Assembly (NCBI GenBank): GCA_963921825.1
Contig: OY997589.1
Coordinates: 71,036,523-71,100,522, forward strand
DNA: 64,000 nt
Source of the DNA: Erodium maritimum
Taxonomy: Eukaryota > Streptophyta > Magnoliopsida > Geraniales > Geraniaceae
Direction: 5' to 3'
Both the position numbers and the translations under genes were made by a program. Of the stretch, positions 47,868-60,606 are shown piece by piece. Below the pieces are notes generated by a model that worked only from the letters and a program-made list of their open reading frames with translations, did not search any database and was not told the DNA's origin. The stretch's first letter is position 1. Every line of letters starts with the position of its first letter.

Positions 47868-49617
47868 ATATGTGTAATAACCACTCCCGGTCAACGCAAG
47901 TCAAATCTGCGAAAAACAGAAAAATTTAAAAAAATTCAGCTGACACTTGATTGAACCTAAACTTGACCTCGAGGGTCATACCGGACGTAAGTTGACCCCC
48001 GATATCGACCAAAGTGAGTTCCGGGGGACTCAGGGCAACTTTCTGACCAATTTGGGAAATGTTGACTTTTCGTTGGAAAAGTCAACCGAGCGACGTTTTG
48101 GTCCATTCGAGGACCATTTTGGATCCAAAAAGCTTAGCCGTCGTCACAGCGGTCTTAGTTGAGCCGTTTCCTAGTGGCCCGTGAAGTTTCGGAATTTCTT
48201 GGAAAAAGTGCCCGTTCGGGGCTCGAAACGTCCGAATTTCGCGAATCTGATTGGAAAATATCTAGAAGATTTTTCCAAAAGGTGTGGGACCCATCTTGCC
48301 ACTTGTCCAACAAGTGGTGGTGTTAGTTTTGGGGGGGGGGGGGAATGAGAGGTGATGGCTAGGGGTGGCCGACCATATATCCAAAAAAGGAGAAAAGAAA
48401 ATAGAAATTGAAAAAGAGTTTTGTTTTAGAAAGAGAAAGAAGAGAGAGTTTGGAGAAGGAGAAGAAGAGAGAAAAGAGAAGGAGTTGGGCTAGGGTTTGA
48501 CATCTAACCCTTGGATCGTCTCAAGGCAAGGATAAGTCGACTTCCCCTCATCCTCCTCTACGGTATACACCAAACCGATTCTCGTTTTGTTAATTTTCAA
48601 ATGTTAGGGTTAGTGTAAAACTATTAGTTTAGGGTGTATTGAGGTTGGGGGAATTGTTGGAGACGTTTTGGAGGTGTTTGGAGGCGAAGGGGCACGTTTT
48701 CCGGTGACCGGAGGCTCGGGATGAGCTCCGGCCACCGTGGGTGGTGGCCGGTCGGCCATGGGGTGGCTGGCCGGAGCTGGGACCAGCCACCACCATGGTG
48801 GCTGAGCCCCATTTTGAGCCCTAGGGCCCACGGCCAAGGGGAGCCGGGTGGGGCCCACGTGCTCGGGTGCTCGGGTTTAGTGTTCGGGTGGTTTAAAACG
48901 TTCCCCGAATCATTTATCCACAACCGGATCGAAATTTGGAATTAAATTGCAAAAGTTGCATTTATCGGGTTTAGAAACTTTAAACGTTAATTATTTGACT
49001 CGGAAGTCGGAATTCGATTCCGTCGAGTGCCTAGGAACCCTTGAATTATTCTAAGACCGTAGAAACGAGAGCGGGAATTTTTGGAGCCCCGGAAGGGCAT
49101 TTACAAAACCCGGGCAGATTCGCCATGTCAAGCGAATCGGGCCTTTACGGGTCCTTTATCGACAATGTCGAGTAATTGGGAAGTTTGGGAGTGATCGACA
49201 TTGTCCGGGTTAAGTTTGGGCGTCAAGTTCAGTGAATTTCAATTTATTCCTGCGAGTTGTTAAGAGCCTTAAAATTGTGTTCTTTTAGATCGTGCCACGG
49301 ATCGATGCAAGGGAAAGCTGGGTGAGAGACTGAGATCACACCGGAGCTCGTTGGTTGGCTTTTGGAGAACACTCACGAGGTAGGGAAAAGTAGCCGGATC
49401 TCGGCCCTGACTAGGGAAAGTTAACAGTAGAATTGCGTGTGACACCGGGGTGTCGTGGGTTAAGTAGGTTTATCGAGTATTAGAAAGGCATGATACGGGA
49501 ACGTAGCGATTATTAGAAAGGCTTGTGACACTTAGTAGTGTCGTAGGAGCAGAGAACTTAGCGATGTTAGAATTACTGGAGGCATATGACCATGCCCAGA
49601 GGTTGACTGTTTAATTC

Positions 49618-50260
49618 ATGTCTTGGGTGGCCTTGAGGGCCCGTGTATTATTGTTGGTGTCTTTGGTGGCCTTGAGAGCCCGTGTATTATCGTTGGTGTC
49701 TTTGGTGGCCTTGAGAGCCCGTGTATTATTGTTGGTGTCTTTGGTGGCCTTGAGAGCCCGTGCTTTTATTGTTGAGTTTTGGGTGGCCATGAGTGCCCGT
49801 GGGGTTGTTGAACTCGTGTCTTTACCTTTGGTGTTTTGGGTGGCCATGAGTGCCCGTGGGGTTGTTGAACCCGTGTCTTTATTGACGGTGTGTCTTGGGA
49901 GGCCGTGAGTGCCTGTAGGGTTGTTGAGCCCGTGAGTTACTATTTGTGTGTCTTGGGAGGCCGTGAGTGCATGTGGGGTTGTTGAGCCCGTGAGTGACTG
50001 TTGGTAGTTTTGAGAGGCCGTGAGTGCCTGTGGGGTTGTTGAGCCTGTGAGTGACTGTTGGTAGTTTTGAGAGGCCGTGAGTGCCTGTGGGGTTGTTGAG
50101 CCTGTGTGTTACTGTTGGTGGTTTGAGTGGCCGTGAGTGCCCGTGGGGTTGTTGAGCCCGTGAGTTACTGTTGATGTATCTTGGGAGGCCGTGAGTGCCT
50201 GTGGGGCTGTTGAGTCCGAGTTTTACTGTTGGTGTCTTGGTGGCCATGAGTGCATGTGAG
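49618..50260 (+). repeat. Tandem repeats inside the left LTR (copy in the right LTR at 55624-56266)
   Basis: Units of about 36 bp (GTGGCCTTGAGAGCCCGTGT type) grade into units of about 58 bp (GGCCGTGAGTGCC, then TGTGGGGTTGTTGAGCC). A further array of about 52-bp units with GACCGAGTTAGAGTCTCGGG follows at about 50440-50640. Long frames on both strands here are repeat artefacts. Confidence 0.9.
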
Positions 50261-51187
50261 TGTTGAACCTGTGTTGTTACTTGTTGTTGAACTTGCTTGT
50301 GATTGTGATTGTGGTTACCTGAGGTTCAGGGCCCGCTTCATGAAACGGGGGTTCACGAGCACACGCGTCTGCATGTTCAGACGGGGTAGGGGGCCCGCCC
50401 GACAAGAAAGGGGTCCTGGTCGCGCGTGTGTGGTTTGGGGTTGTGAGCATTCTTTGGCTGTCTTACGAGTTAGAGTCTTGGTAAGTTGCGAGCATTCTTC
50501 GGCTGGCCTGACCGAGTTAGAGTCTCGGGAGGTTGCGAGCGTTCTTTGGCTGGCCTGACCGAGTTAGAGTCTCGGGAGGCTGCGAGCGTTCTTTGGCTGG
50601 CCAGACCGAGTTAGAGTCTCGGGAGGTTGCAAGCGTTCTTTGGCACTGAGCAGATGACAGTTGGTATGCGATCCTTTGTGATCTTATTTTGAGTTGTAAA
50701 TATTATTTTGATTAACTAAATGGTGATTTTAAAGCGATTTATAAAAAGGGTTTCAAAATGGTTTACTGTTTCAAAACGTTCGCGTCCTGAGTTCGGTTTA
50801 CTGAAATTGGGGCGTGACAGCTTGGTATCAGAGCTCGAGGTTTCACACCTCGGACTGTACGTCAATTAGGTGGGGAGAGTCGAGTCGGTGAAGTACCGTC
50901 GTACGTTGGGTACGCAGGTCTGGAACCGTGTGTAGACCCGTTGTGTTGTGAGTCCTGCTTGTGTTTGTGTGTATGTGCAGTACGGGGTTACTGGCATACT
51001 GTTTGTGTGTTGCTGCGTGAAAAGTTTTTAAGCTTTCGCGACTCGACTCAGGGCCCCCCCTGTGGTCGAGTGTGACGGTGTTGACATCAAGTGGGTACAA
51101 TGTAGTTCGGGGACGCCTGGACCGGGTTGTAACTACCTGATGTTAAGAAATGGGGTTTTGTAATGAAAAAGAGAAAGTTTTTAAATT

Positions 51188-51870
51188 GATTGGCCCGGTG
51201 GGCGTGTTGTGGAGTTTTGGTTGGCCCTGTGGGCGTGGTTGTTTATGTTTGCCCGGTGGGCTTGTTATGGAGTTTTGGTTGGCCCTGTGGGCGTGCTTGT
51301 TTATGTTGGCCCGGTGGGCGTGTTGTGGAGCTTTGGTTGGCCTGATGGGCGCGTGTGTAAGTTGGTTGGTCCGGTGGGTATGTTTGATTTTGGTTGGCCC
51401 GGTGGGCTCTGTTCGACTTTGGTTGGCCCGGTGGGCGGGTGTCGTTGTTGTTGTTATGGTTATTTGGCCGGGTTGGCTTGTGATTGAGGTTGAGTGAGTT
51501 GTGTTTGGTCTTGAGTTGTTGTACGTGTGCTGTTAGGTTGGTGGTAGAATGTCTGCGACGCACTAATGAACGGGTCGCTATCATCAGGGAAAGATACGAA
51601 TGCCCTAAGGTAGACATAGCGGGTGTACGTAGTGCGAAATCATCACCGCTACGAGATCGGGGTCACTGGTTTGGCCCGGAAGGTGAAATGGGCAGGATTG
51701 GGTGCCGGCCCGGTAAGAGGCACGGCACGGCCTGGGTGCCGGCCTGGTATGGGGCACGGCACGGCCTGGGTGCCGACCCGGTATGGGGCACGGCACGGCC
51801 TGGCTGCCGGCCCGGTGGTGGGCACGGCCCGGCTTGGTTGCCGGCCCGGAAGGTGGCACGGCATGGGTCG
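51188..51870 (+). repeat. Two tandem arrays in the interior of the Ty3/gypsy-type fossil
   Basis: From about 51188 to 51480 the motif TGGCCCGGTGGGCGTG recurs with about 30-60 bp spacing. From about 51690 to 51870 units of GGCACGGCACGGCCTGGGTG recur with about 37-bp spacing. Frames across them are open by chance. Confidence 0.85.
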
Positions 51871-54800
51871 TGTGCCAGCCTGTTCCAGTGAGCCGCCTTC
51901 AAATTTTTTGTTTTCGTTGTTGCTTCGTTGTGCGTTTAGGTTTGTGGTTGTGTGACTCGATTCACGTTCGTGCGGTTTGAGTGTAGTGTTGCGTGGTTGT
52001 GTTCACGGTGGTGGGTCGTAGGCTCGGTGTTAAAGGAGGAGGTCTTGGGCTCGAGACTCATCGCTAACGTACGATAGTAATACAGCGCCTCAGTGTGAGT
52101 CTCACCACGGAGAGAGGTTAGGGTTGGTGCGCTGCGGTGCCATACGAACTAGGTTTCCCTATGTGAACGAGTGTTCGAGGTTTCCCTCACGTGAGTGGGT
52201 CATTTGAGGTTTCCTTATGTGATTGGCTTTTGGGGTGTTGTTAGTGCAAGCAATAGTGATTTGCTGAGTTGAGGACGTGTTTCACGTGTCGAGGTTTATC
52301 TTACATCAGCGAGTACTTGAGGTGTTGATGGTGTGAGCAGTGTGACGTTTGGCATTTCAGGTTTTAAGGTCGTGGTTTGCCCTGGTTAGATCGGTAAGTC
52401 TTTAGTGCGTTACTAGTATGCCATAATCGAACGGGTGTCCTTGGAGGTGAGCATAACGCTCATCCCCTTTACTACTTTTCCCGCAAGGGACGAGTAGCGA
52501 ACACTGGTTTGGTTGCGGAAAGTTACAAGTAAATGCCTAGAGGACCGTGTGAGGGTTGCACTAAACCTTACCGGGGTGACTAATGGAGTGGGTGTTCGGT
52601 TTCCGATTTGGGCGTCAGTTTCATTGGATGCCGGGATATCACACTCGTTTGTTCATCGAGTTGTGCTGAGAGGTTGGGGCTGAGTTTAGAGCCGTTGAGT
52701 CCACCCCTGCGTCGGGACACGCCGGTTGGTGGTGGGGTGGTGTTGACTAGGGTCTGTCGTGCCTGCGGAGTTGGAGAAGCGAACCGATACAAGAGGTTCG
52801 AGAGAGGGCTCAAGAACCCTGATACTGGATCGGGTCCTCACCCCGAGGATCGGGTATGTTCGGAGTTGGTAGGCACGACGACGGTAGTGGAGCGAGGTCT
52901 TGGAGAGACTGCGAGGATCCGTGAGGATCGGCAGCGCTTGAGCTTGTGTGTGTATCCGTGGGAAGGATAATTACGAAATGACAACCTTTAAACGTAATCT
53001 TGGGAGTGGATTGGCTGGCGAAGTGCCGAGCCAATACCGACTGTTACTGACGACGAGCTGCGAGAGTCGCAGCATTCGCGTCTGACGGTGCACGTGGGTA
53101 GCACTAAGAGGAGTGCGACATCAGGTGGCATGTCTAGTGGAGAGGGATGCGGAGAGCGGTCGCGGAGTTAGTATCGCGATGCCTCACTCGTCGGCAGGTG
53201 AGAGCCGAACAACAGCGTCGCGCTGGATTATTGCAGCCACTGCGGGTTGCACAGTGGAAATGGGGGCACGTCACGATGGGTTTCGTGAGCGGTTAGCCGA
53301 GTTCACCTACAACAACAGCTTTCAGGCCAGTATCACGATGGCACCGTTCGAAGCGTTGTATGGTAGGCCGGGTCGGTCGCCCGTGTGCTGTGAAAAAAAG
53401 AGGAATAAGAGTTTACTGGGTCTAGAACTGGACCGAGAGACAGCCGAGTCGGTCGTGCCGAGGCATGAGCGGTTGAAGACCGCGCAGAGTCAGCAGGAGC
53501 TACGCTGACAAACGGCGCCGACTTCTCGAGTCAGCAGTCGGGGGTCATGTATACCTAGAGGTGAGTCCGAAAGGTGGACCAATGCGTTTCAACCGCGGCG
53601 GAGGCGGGTTAGCCCCGTGGCGTATCGAGCCTTTCGAAGTCTTGAGTACGTTATTGAGCGGGCAGATGTCGAGGTAGCGGGTGATGTCTCGTATGATGAG
53701 AAACTGGTTTGGGAGATGGATCCGCGGGAGCAGGTCCTGCGCGGAAGGGTTATCCGCTTCGAACTGGTGTTGTGGCAACACCACGAGGCCGAGTCGATTT
53801 GGGAACTCGAGGACGAGGTTCGCGCGAGGTACCCAGACCGGTTCGACTCCTGAAGTGCGTTGTTTTAAATTTCGCGGACGAAATTCCTCTAAGGGGGTAG
53901 ATTGTAATAACCACTCCCGGTCAACGCTAGTCAAAACTGCGAAAAATAGGAAAATTTAAAAAAATTCAGCAGACACTTGATTGAACCTAAACTTGACCCC
54001 GAGGGTCATACCGGACGTAAGTTGACCCCGATATCGACCAAAGTGAGTTCCGGGGGACTCAGGGCAACTTTCTGACCAATTTGGGAAATGTTGACTTTTC
54101 GTTGAAAAAGTCAACCGAGCGACGTTTTGGTCCATTCGAGGACCGTTTGGGATCCAAAAAGCTTAGCCGTCGTCACAGCGGTCTTAGTTGAGCCGTTTCC
54201 TAGTTGCCCGTGAAGTTTCGGAATTTCTTGGAAAAAATGCCCGTTCGAGGCCCGAAACGTCCGAATTTCGCGAATCTGATGGGAAAATATCTAGAAGATA
54301 TTTTCCAAAAGGTGTGGGACCCACCTTGCCACTTGTCCAACAAGTGGTTGTGTTAGTTTTGGTGGGGAAATGAGAGGTGATGGCTAGGGGTGGCCGGCCA
54401 TATATCAAAAAAAGGAGAAAAGAAAATAGAAATTGAAAAAGAGTTGTGTTTTAGAAAGAGAAAGAAGAGAGAGTTTGGAGAAGGAAAAGAAGAGAGAAAA
54501 AAGAAGGAGTTGGGCTAGGGTTTGACATCTAACCCTTGGATCGTCTCAAGGCAAGGAGAATCCGACTTCCCCTCATCCTCCTCTACGGTATACACCGAAC
54601 CGATTCTCGTTTTGTTAATTTTCAAATGTTAGGGTTTGTGTAAAACTATTAGTTTAGGGTGTATTGAGGTTGGGGGAATTGTTGGAGACGTTTTGGAGGT
54701 GTTTGGAGGCGAAGGGGCACGTTTTCCGGTGACCGGAGGCTCGAGAGGAGCTCCGGCCACCGTGGGTGGTGGCTAGCCGGAGCTGGGACCAACCACCACC

Positions 54801-57234
54801 ATGGTGGCCGAGCCCCATTTTGAGCCCTAGGGCCCACGGCCAAGGGGAGCCGGGTGGGGCCCACGTGCTCGGGTGCTCGGGTTTAGTGTTCGGGTGGTTT
54901 AAAACGTTCCCCGGATCATTTATCCACAACCGGATCGAAATTTGGAATTAAATTTCAAAAGTTTCATTTATCGGGTTTAGAAACTTTAAACGTTAATTAT
55001 TTGACTCGGAAGTCGGAATTCGATTCCGTCGAGTGCCTAGGAACCCTTGAATTATTCTAAGACCGTAGAAACGAGAACGGGAATTTTTGGAGCCCCGGAA
55101 GGGCATTTACAAAACCCGGGCATATTCGCCATGTCGAGCGAATCGGGCCTTTACGGGTCCTTTATTGACAATGTCGAGTAATTGGGAAGTTTGGGAGTGA
55201 TCGACATTGTCCGGGTTAAGTTTGGGCGTCAAGTTCAGTGAATTTCAGTTTATTCCTGCGAGTTGTTAAGAGCCTTAAAACTGTGTTCTTTTAGATCGTG
55301 TCGCGGATCGAGGCAAGGGAAAGCTGGGTGAGTGACTGAGATCACATCGGAGCTCGTTGGTTGGCTTTTGGAGAACACGCACGAGGTAGGGAAAAGTAGC
55401 CGGATCTCGGCCCTGACTAGGGAAAGTTAACAGTAGAATTACGTGTGACACCGGGGTGTCGTGGGTTAAGTAGGTTTATCGAGTATTAGAAAGGCATGAT
55501 ACGGGAACGTAGCGATTATTAGAAAGGCTTGTGACACTTAGTAGTGTCGTAGGAGCAGAGAACTTAGCGATGTTAGAATTACTGGAGGCATATGACCATG
55601 CCCAGAGGTTGACTGTTTAATTCATGTCTTGGGTGGCCTTGAGGGCCCGTGTATTATTGTTGGTGTCTTTGGTGGCCTTGAGAGCCCGTGTATTATCGTT
55701 GGTGTCTTTGGTGGCCTTGAGAGCCCGTGTATTATTGTTGGTGTCTTTGGTGGCCTTGAGAGCCCGTGCTTTTATTGTTGAGTTTTGGGTGGCCATGAGT
55801 GCCCGTGGGGTTGTTGAACTCGTGTCTTTACCTTTGGTGTTTTGGGTGGCCATGAGTGCCCGTGGGGTTGTTGAACCCGTGTCTTTATTGACGGTGTGTC
55901 TTGGGAGGCCGTGAGTGCCTGTAGGGTTGTTGAGCCCGTGAGTTACTATTTGTGTGTCTTGGGAGGCCGTGAGTGCATGTGGGGTTGTTGAGCCCGTGAG
56001 TGACTGTTGGTAGTTTTGAGAGGCCGTGAGTGCCTGTGGGGTTGTTGAGCCCGTGAGTGACTGTTGGTAGTTTTGAGAGGCCGTGAGTGCCTGTGGGGTT
56101 GTTGAGCCTGTGTGTTACTGTTGGTGGTTTGAGTGGCCGTGAGTGCCCGTGGGGTTGTTGAGCCCGTGAGTTACTGTTGATGTATCTTGGGAGGCCGTGA
56201 GTGCCTGTGGGGCTGTTGAGTCCGAGTTTTACTGTTGGTGTCTTGGTGGCCATGAGTGCATGTGAGTGTTGAACCTGTGTTGTTACTTGTTGTTGAACTT
56301 GCTTGTGATTGTGATTGTGGTTACCTGAGGTTCAGGGCCCGCTTCATGAAACGGGGGTTCACGAGCACACGCGTCTGCATGTTCAGACGGGGTAGGGGGC
56401 CCGCCCGACAAGAAAGGGGTCCTGGTCGCGCGTGTGTGGTTTGGGGTTGTGAGCATTCTTTGGCTGTCTTACGAGTTAGAGTCTTGGTAAGTTGCGAGCA
56501 TTCTTCGGCTGGCCTGACCGAGTTAGAGTCTCGGGAGGTTGCGAGCATTCTTTGGCTGGCCTGACCGAGTTAGAGTCTCGGGAGGCTGCGAGCGTTCTTT
56601 GGCTGGCCTGACCAAGTTAGAGTCTCGGGAGGTTGCGAGCGTTCTTTGGCACTGAGCAGATGGCAGCTGGTATGCGATCCTTTGTGATCTTGTTTGGTGT
56701 GCGATCCTTTGTGATCTTGGATGTTGCGTGGTGGTATTTTGAGTCCTTGGAAGGAGTCGTGATCGTTGTGTCGGGTCTACTTTACGTGTCAGAGTGTTGA
56801 GTTGGTCAAGGAAGGTAACAGTGGGTGTGTGTTCAGTCGGAGTACCTGGGTTGGGGATAGTGTTCCCCGTTGTTGAGTTTGTTGTTGGTGTTACCGGCAT
56901 TGTCTGCTAATTATGCCGTAGTCAGTCTGTTATCTGTGGTGGTGAGCGAACGCTCACCCCTAGCTGCTTTTCCCACAGGTACCGTTCGCAGGCTGGACTA
57001 GGTGAGCTTCTGAAGCTTGAAGAGCTTGAAGCGGGGTTCTGGGTTTATTTGAGTCTAGCGACGTATACCATGTTTTTGTCCACTTGTTGGGACTTATTTT
57101 GAGTTGTTAATATTATTTTGATTAACTAAATGGTGATTTTAAAGCGATTTATAAAAATGGTTTCAAAATGGTTTACTGTTTCAAAATGTTCGCGTCCCGA
57201 GTTCGGTTTACTGAAATTACGGCGTGACAATATG

Positions 57235-58254
57235 AAACCCCAAGCTTTAGGGATTCTTAGAGGCATAAGGCAGAAATACACTTTACTATCAAAGAAGTCA
57301 TTGTTTTGTCCTCGACTTAGTTTGTCTGTCCTGAATTGATTTGGGGCACGAAGCACAATAGAATCCAAAATGCGTCATAGTTAGCGAAGTAGAATAAAAA
57401 GTCATATGACACGAAAATAAGATACATTACGAGGTTAAGTGAGGACAAATCGGTTAGAAACTCCTCTTATTCTAAAAACTGTGAGAACCTATCCTAGCCA
57501 CACATACTTATGATCCAACATTCACCAATATGCCACATCATCACCCTAATTTCACCCAAATACACGCTACTTTCCTCTTTTTTCACACAGTAAGGACATA
57601 ATTGTAATAGCATGGTGCCATGTGGACAAATGTCCATTTTTTTACCAATTCACTAATTTAATTTTTTCCGTTTCATTTGAACTCCGATTAGCTTCAAAGT
57701 CGCGCAAATATTTTTTTCCCAAGGGCTATCTATCAAGTACCATATTGAATATATTTTTAAGCATGAAAATAACAAATTATATCGGGGTGATACAAAAAAA
57801 TGTTGAATGCTGATAAATCTTTATTAATATATGTTTTATATCGGGGTATCAAACTAGTATTAAATACTAATAAAAACATGTACTGTGGTGATAAAAAAAA
57901 CAAGTGATGAAGTGATAAAAATCATGTTCAATTTTGACAATTAGGGTGATAAACTAGATTTTAGTGTTGATAAAAAATCATGTGATGGGGTGATAAAACA
58001 TATGTAATTTAGTGATAAATATAGTGTTTAGTGTTGATAAAACTAGCGTTGAATGTTCATAAAAAAACACATAATGATATGTTATAAAATATGTCCAGTT
58101 TTGAAAAATGAGGTGATAAACCTAGTGTCAAGTTTTGATAAAATCAATGTAAAGTATTGATAAAAATCACTCAGATATAATTTTTTAAAATCAACCCCAA
58201 AATATATTTTTTCGTGCTTCAAAATATATTCTTTCGTGCTTCAAAATATATTCA
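57235..58254. other. AT-rich spacer with degenerate GTGATAAA repeats
   Basis: From about 57785 to 58190 the motif GTGATAAA or GTTGATAAAA recurs more than ten times at irregular 20-40 bp spacing. Just before the LINE, GTGCTTCAAAATATATTC occurs twice in tandem (about 58214-58253). No gene is seen. Confidence 0.55.
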
Positions 58255-60606
58255 TTTTTTTTTATCAGCAAAGCTAACTTAAAGTAAGCCTCTTTTGAGG
58301 TGAAAGAGAAGTTACAAAGTTCCACACGAACACAAGACGGACCTCACATCTACGGCCAACCACACCCCCAACAAACTTGTAACACAAGTAACCCACCAAA
58401 ATCAAACTAACGCTGAAACTTGTTAAGCACGTAACAGCCAACTAAACCCCACCCCAAGTAGAATCAAGGTACACATCAACTAACATACAAAATCATCCCA
58501 ACACAACCCTAAACCCACAATTCAATCAATCTAAAACACTCGAACCCGAGTCAATTAACAAACCCAATGAACAGCCTAAGAGTTGTAACTCGAAACCCAA
58601 AACCCCACCTAAACTACCAAGTAATGACACTCCCTCATAGTGATGGAACCTGAAGGAGCAGGGGCCAAAATGATGCAGTAGCCTTCTAATGAAAGCACCA
58701 AGGTGAGATGGAGGAGCACAAGGTCTGTGAGTGTTCGGAGCCCATCAAAACAGTTTTAATTTCATAAGGACTGAATATGCTTCTGAATGAACATCGGATC
58801 CCAACAATACTAAGATAACTTCAGCACCAAGAAACTGATATTGCTTCAGCTGAATACTGAGAGTTGTAAAATGACAAGGGATTATGTTGATTAGTGAATT
58901 GTGAAGGTCACATGCATAAGGGAGGAACCAGGATAGAGCAAGACGGGTCTGAATACCACACCTGCAAAAGACACAAAGACAAGGACAACCAAAAAAAGAA
59001 CTCTCCTAACCAAAAGAGAAACCCACACACCAAAAGAGGAACCCCCACACAAGAACAGAGCAAACCCAAGAGCCCCAGAGGAGAAACTCAACCTCAACCA
59101 GGAAGAAGGAGGGAAAGACAGAAAAAAAAGAGAGTAAAAACTCACCACACTCGACTCAGAGACCCAACCTCCACCCCAGAACCACCCCAGATCAGAACAT
59201 CAAAAGGTTTCTTGCAACACAAGGCATCTAACAAGCTACAAGGAAATACCTTCTTCCAACAAATTAAGGATCCACCAGTGTTGCTTTCCAGGATATGCAA
59301 GACTTGGGAGAGGATAACCACATGTTTTAGAGAAAAAACTTCCCTAACTTCTGAATTTTGCCCATTCCCAGGTATAACAATGATTTAATATTTTCTGAAA
59401 GATTTCCTCCACATTAATTTGGTTGTTATTGAATACCTCATTGTTTCTGGCCAGCCACAACTACCAACACACTATATGAAGAACTTTGAGCCAGCTTTTC
59501 CTATGCAAGGTCCTGATTAAGCTTGGCCAAGATGTGAATAACAATTTTGCTGAATTAGGGATCACCCACATAAGCCCCCACCAAGTCAACACCTTTCCTT
59601 AGACTTTCCAAGCCCTGATACAATGGAGCAACATATGAGGACCATCTTCCAAATATGAATTGCATATGGGGCAAGTCAATTGTTGGAGATTAAGAGAGAG
59701 GCCTCTTGAATCTAGAAAACATTTGGAGGGGATAACATCTAAGCAGGCTAGCCAATTGAAAGCTGCAATTTTTGGAGGTATATCTGGCACCCAAAGTGCC
59801 TTTGTCCAGTCTGCATTAATCACCATAGCTGAAGCTTGATTATCTATCACTGAGTTGAGCTTTTATGAAAAAGACGGTGTCATCTGCAAATTGTAAGTGT
59901 GAAATAGAAGGTCCATCTGAGGGGTAGTTGTACTCCTTTGAATAAATTTGCATGTATACCACTTTTCATGATCTGATTAAGAGCTTCAGCTACTATTACA
60001 AACAAAAGAGGATATATAGCACAACCTTGTCTGAGGCCCCTACTCATTTGAAAATCAGGACTTGGTGAGTCATTTATCAAAATTGAAACATTTGCTCTTA
60101 AGCATGAGATGATCCACATTTTCCATCTAATAGTGAACCCCATTTTTGTTAAAATTTGCATGCTAAAGCTCCAACTAACCTTGTCAAAGGCCTTTTCAAA
60201 ATTCGCCTTAATATGACTGCCTTTTGATGAGAGGTTTTGAGATATTGAACAACCTCAGAAGCTATAAGAATTCCATCAGAGATTTGCCTCCCTAAGATGA
60301 AACCAGATTGTTCATCTCCAACTAAGCCATCTATAACCTGCCTCAGCCTTGAAGAGATGATCTTGGAGATGACTTTATAAGGGCCTCCCATAAGGCTTAT
60401 TGGCCTAAAGTCATCAAATGTAAGAGGAGATGCATTTTTTGGAATCAGAGTGATAAATGAGGAATTCAGACCTTTCCCTAATTGTCTTGTTCTGTGGAAC
60501 TCATGTATGAATAGCATAAAGTCTTGCTTGATTATTGGCCAACAAACTTGGAAGAATTTTATTGTGTATCAATCTGGACCAGTTGCCTTCTCAGCATTAC
60601 AAGTCA
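58255..60606 (-). mobile_element. L1-type LINE, minus strand, with RT and zinc-finger modules
   Basis: Read on the minus strand, the 3' end is TTTGCTGATAAAAAAAAA at 58255-58272. RT motifs lie upstream: CNAEKATGPD (near 60590), FITLIPKNASPLTFDDFRPI (near 60440), DEQSGFILGRQISDGILIA, GLRQGCAIYPLLF and an intact FADD box (near 59880, in a shifted frame). A zf-RVT module follows (WVPDIPPKIAAFNWLACLDV, then CPICNSYLEDGPHMLLHC, 59630-59790). The spacer between RT and zf-RVT is far too short, so an internal deletion is likely. Frames are broken. The upper border coincides with a Helitron-like terminus, so the 5' part is missing or displaced. Confidence 0.8.

Larger units (their letters stand above)
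47873..57229 (+). mobile_element. Ty3/gypsy-type fossil with full LTR pair and ATATG target duplication
   Basis: The LTRs are 47873-50819 (2947 bp) and 53903-57229 (3327 bp); both start TGTAATAACC and end GGCGTGACA. The target pentamer ATATG lies on each side (47868-47872 and 57230-57234). A tRNA-Met-type primer site (TTGGTATCAGAGC) follows the left LTR and a polypurine tract (TCTAAGGGGGTAGAT) precedes the right LTR. The 3.1-kb interior retains an integrase C-terminal piece (LAEFTYNNSFQASITMAPFE, near 53290-53350) and a chromodomain-like end (VLRGRVIRFELVLWQ, near 53740-53780). Gag, protease and RT are not seen, so it is broken and could not act alone. The LTRs differ by roughly 2 percent by eye, which suggests a fairly recent insertion. 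Confidence 0.92.

Noticed and set aside
49611-50247. Long overlapping frames on both strands, with near-identical copies at 55617-56253
   Set aside because: They are tandem repeats of the LTRs of the Ty3/gypsy-type fossil. Periodic sequence without stops opens several frames at once.
49618-50640. Regular repeats that could suggest a CRISPR-like array
   Set aside because: The units are directly adjacent without unique spacers, and the host is a plant. They are LTR tandem repeats.
51484-51980. GC-rich frames on both strands inside the Ty3/gypsy-type fossil
   Set aside because: They follow the 37-bp GGCACGGCC-type tandem array, and no gag or pol motif is visible.
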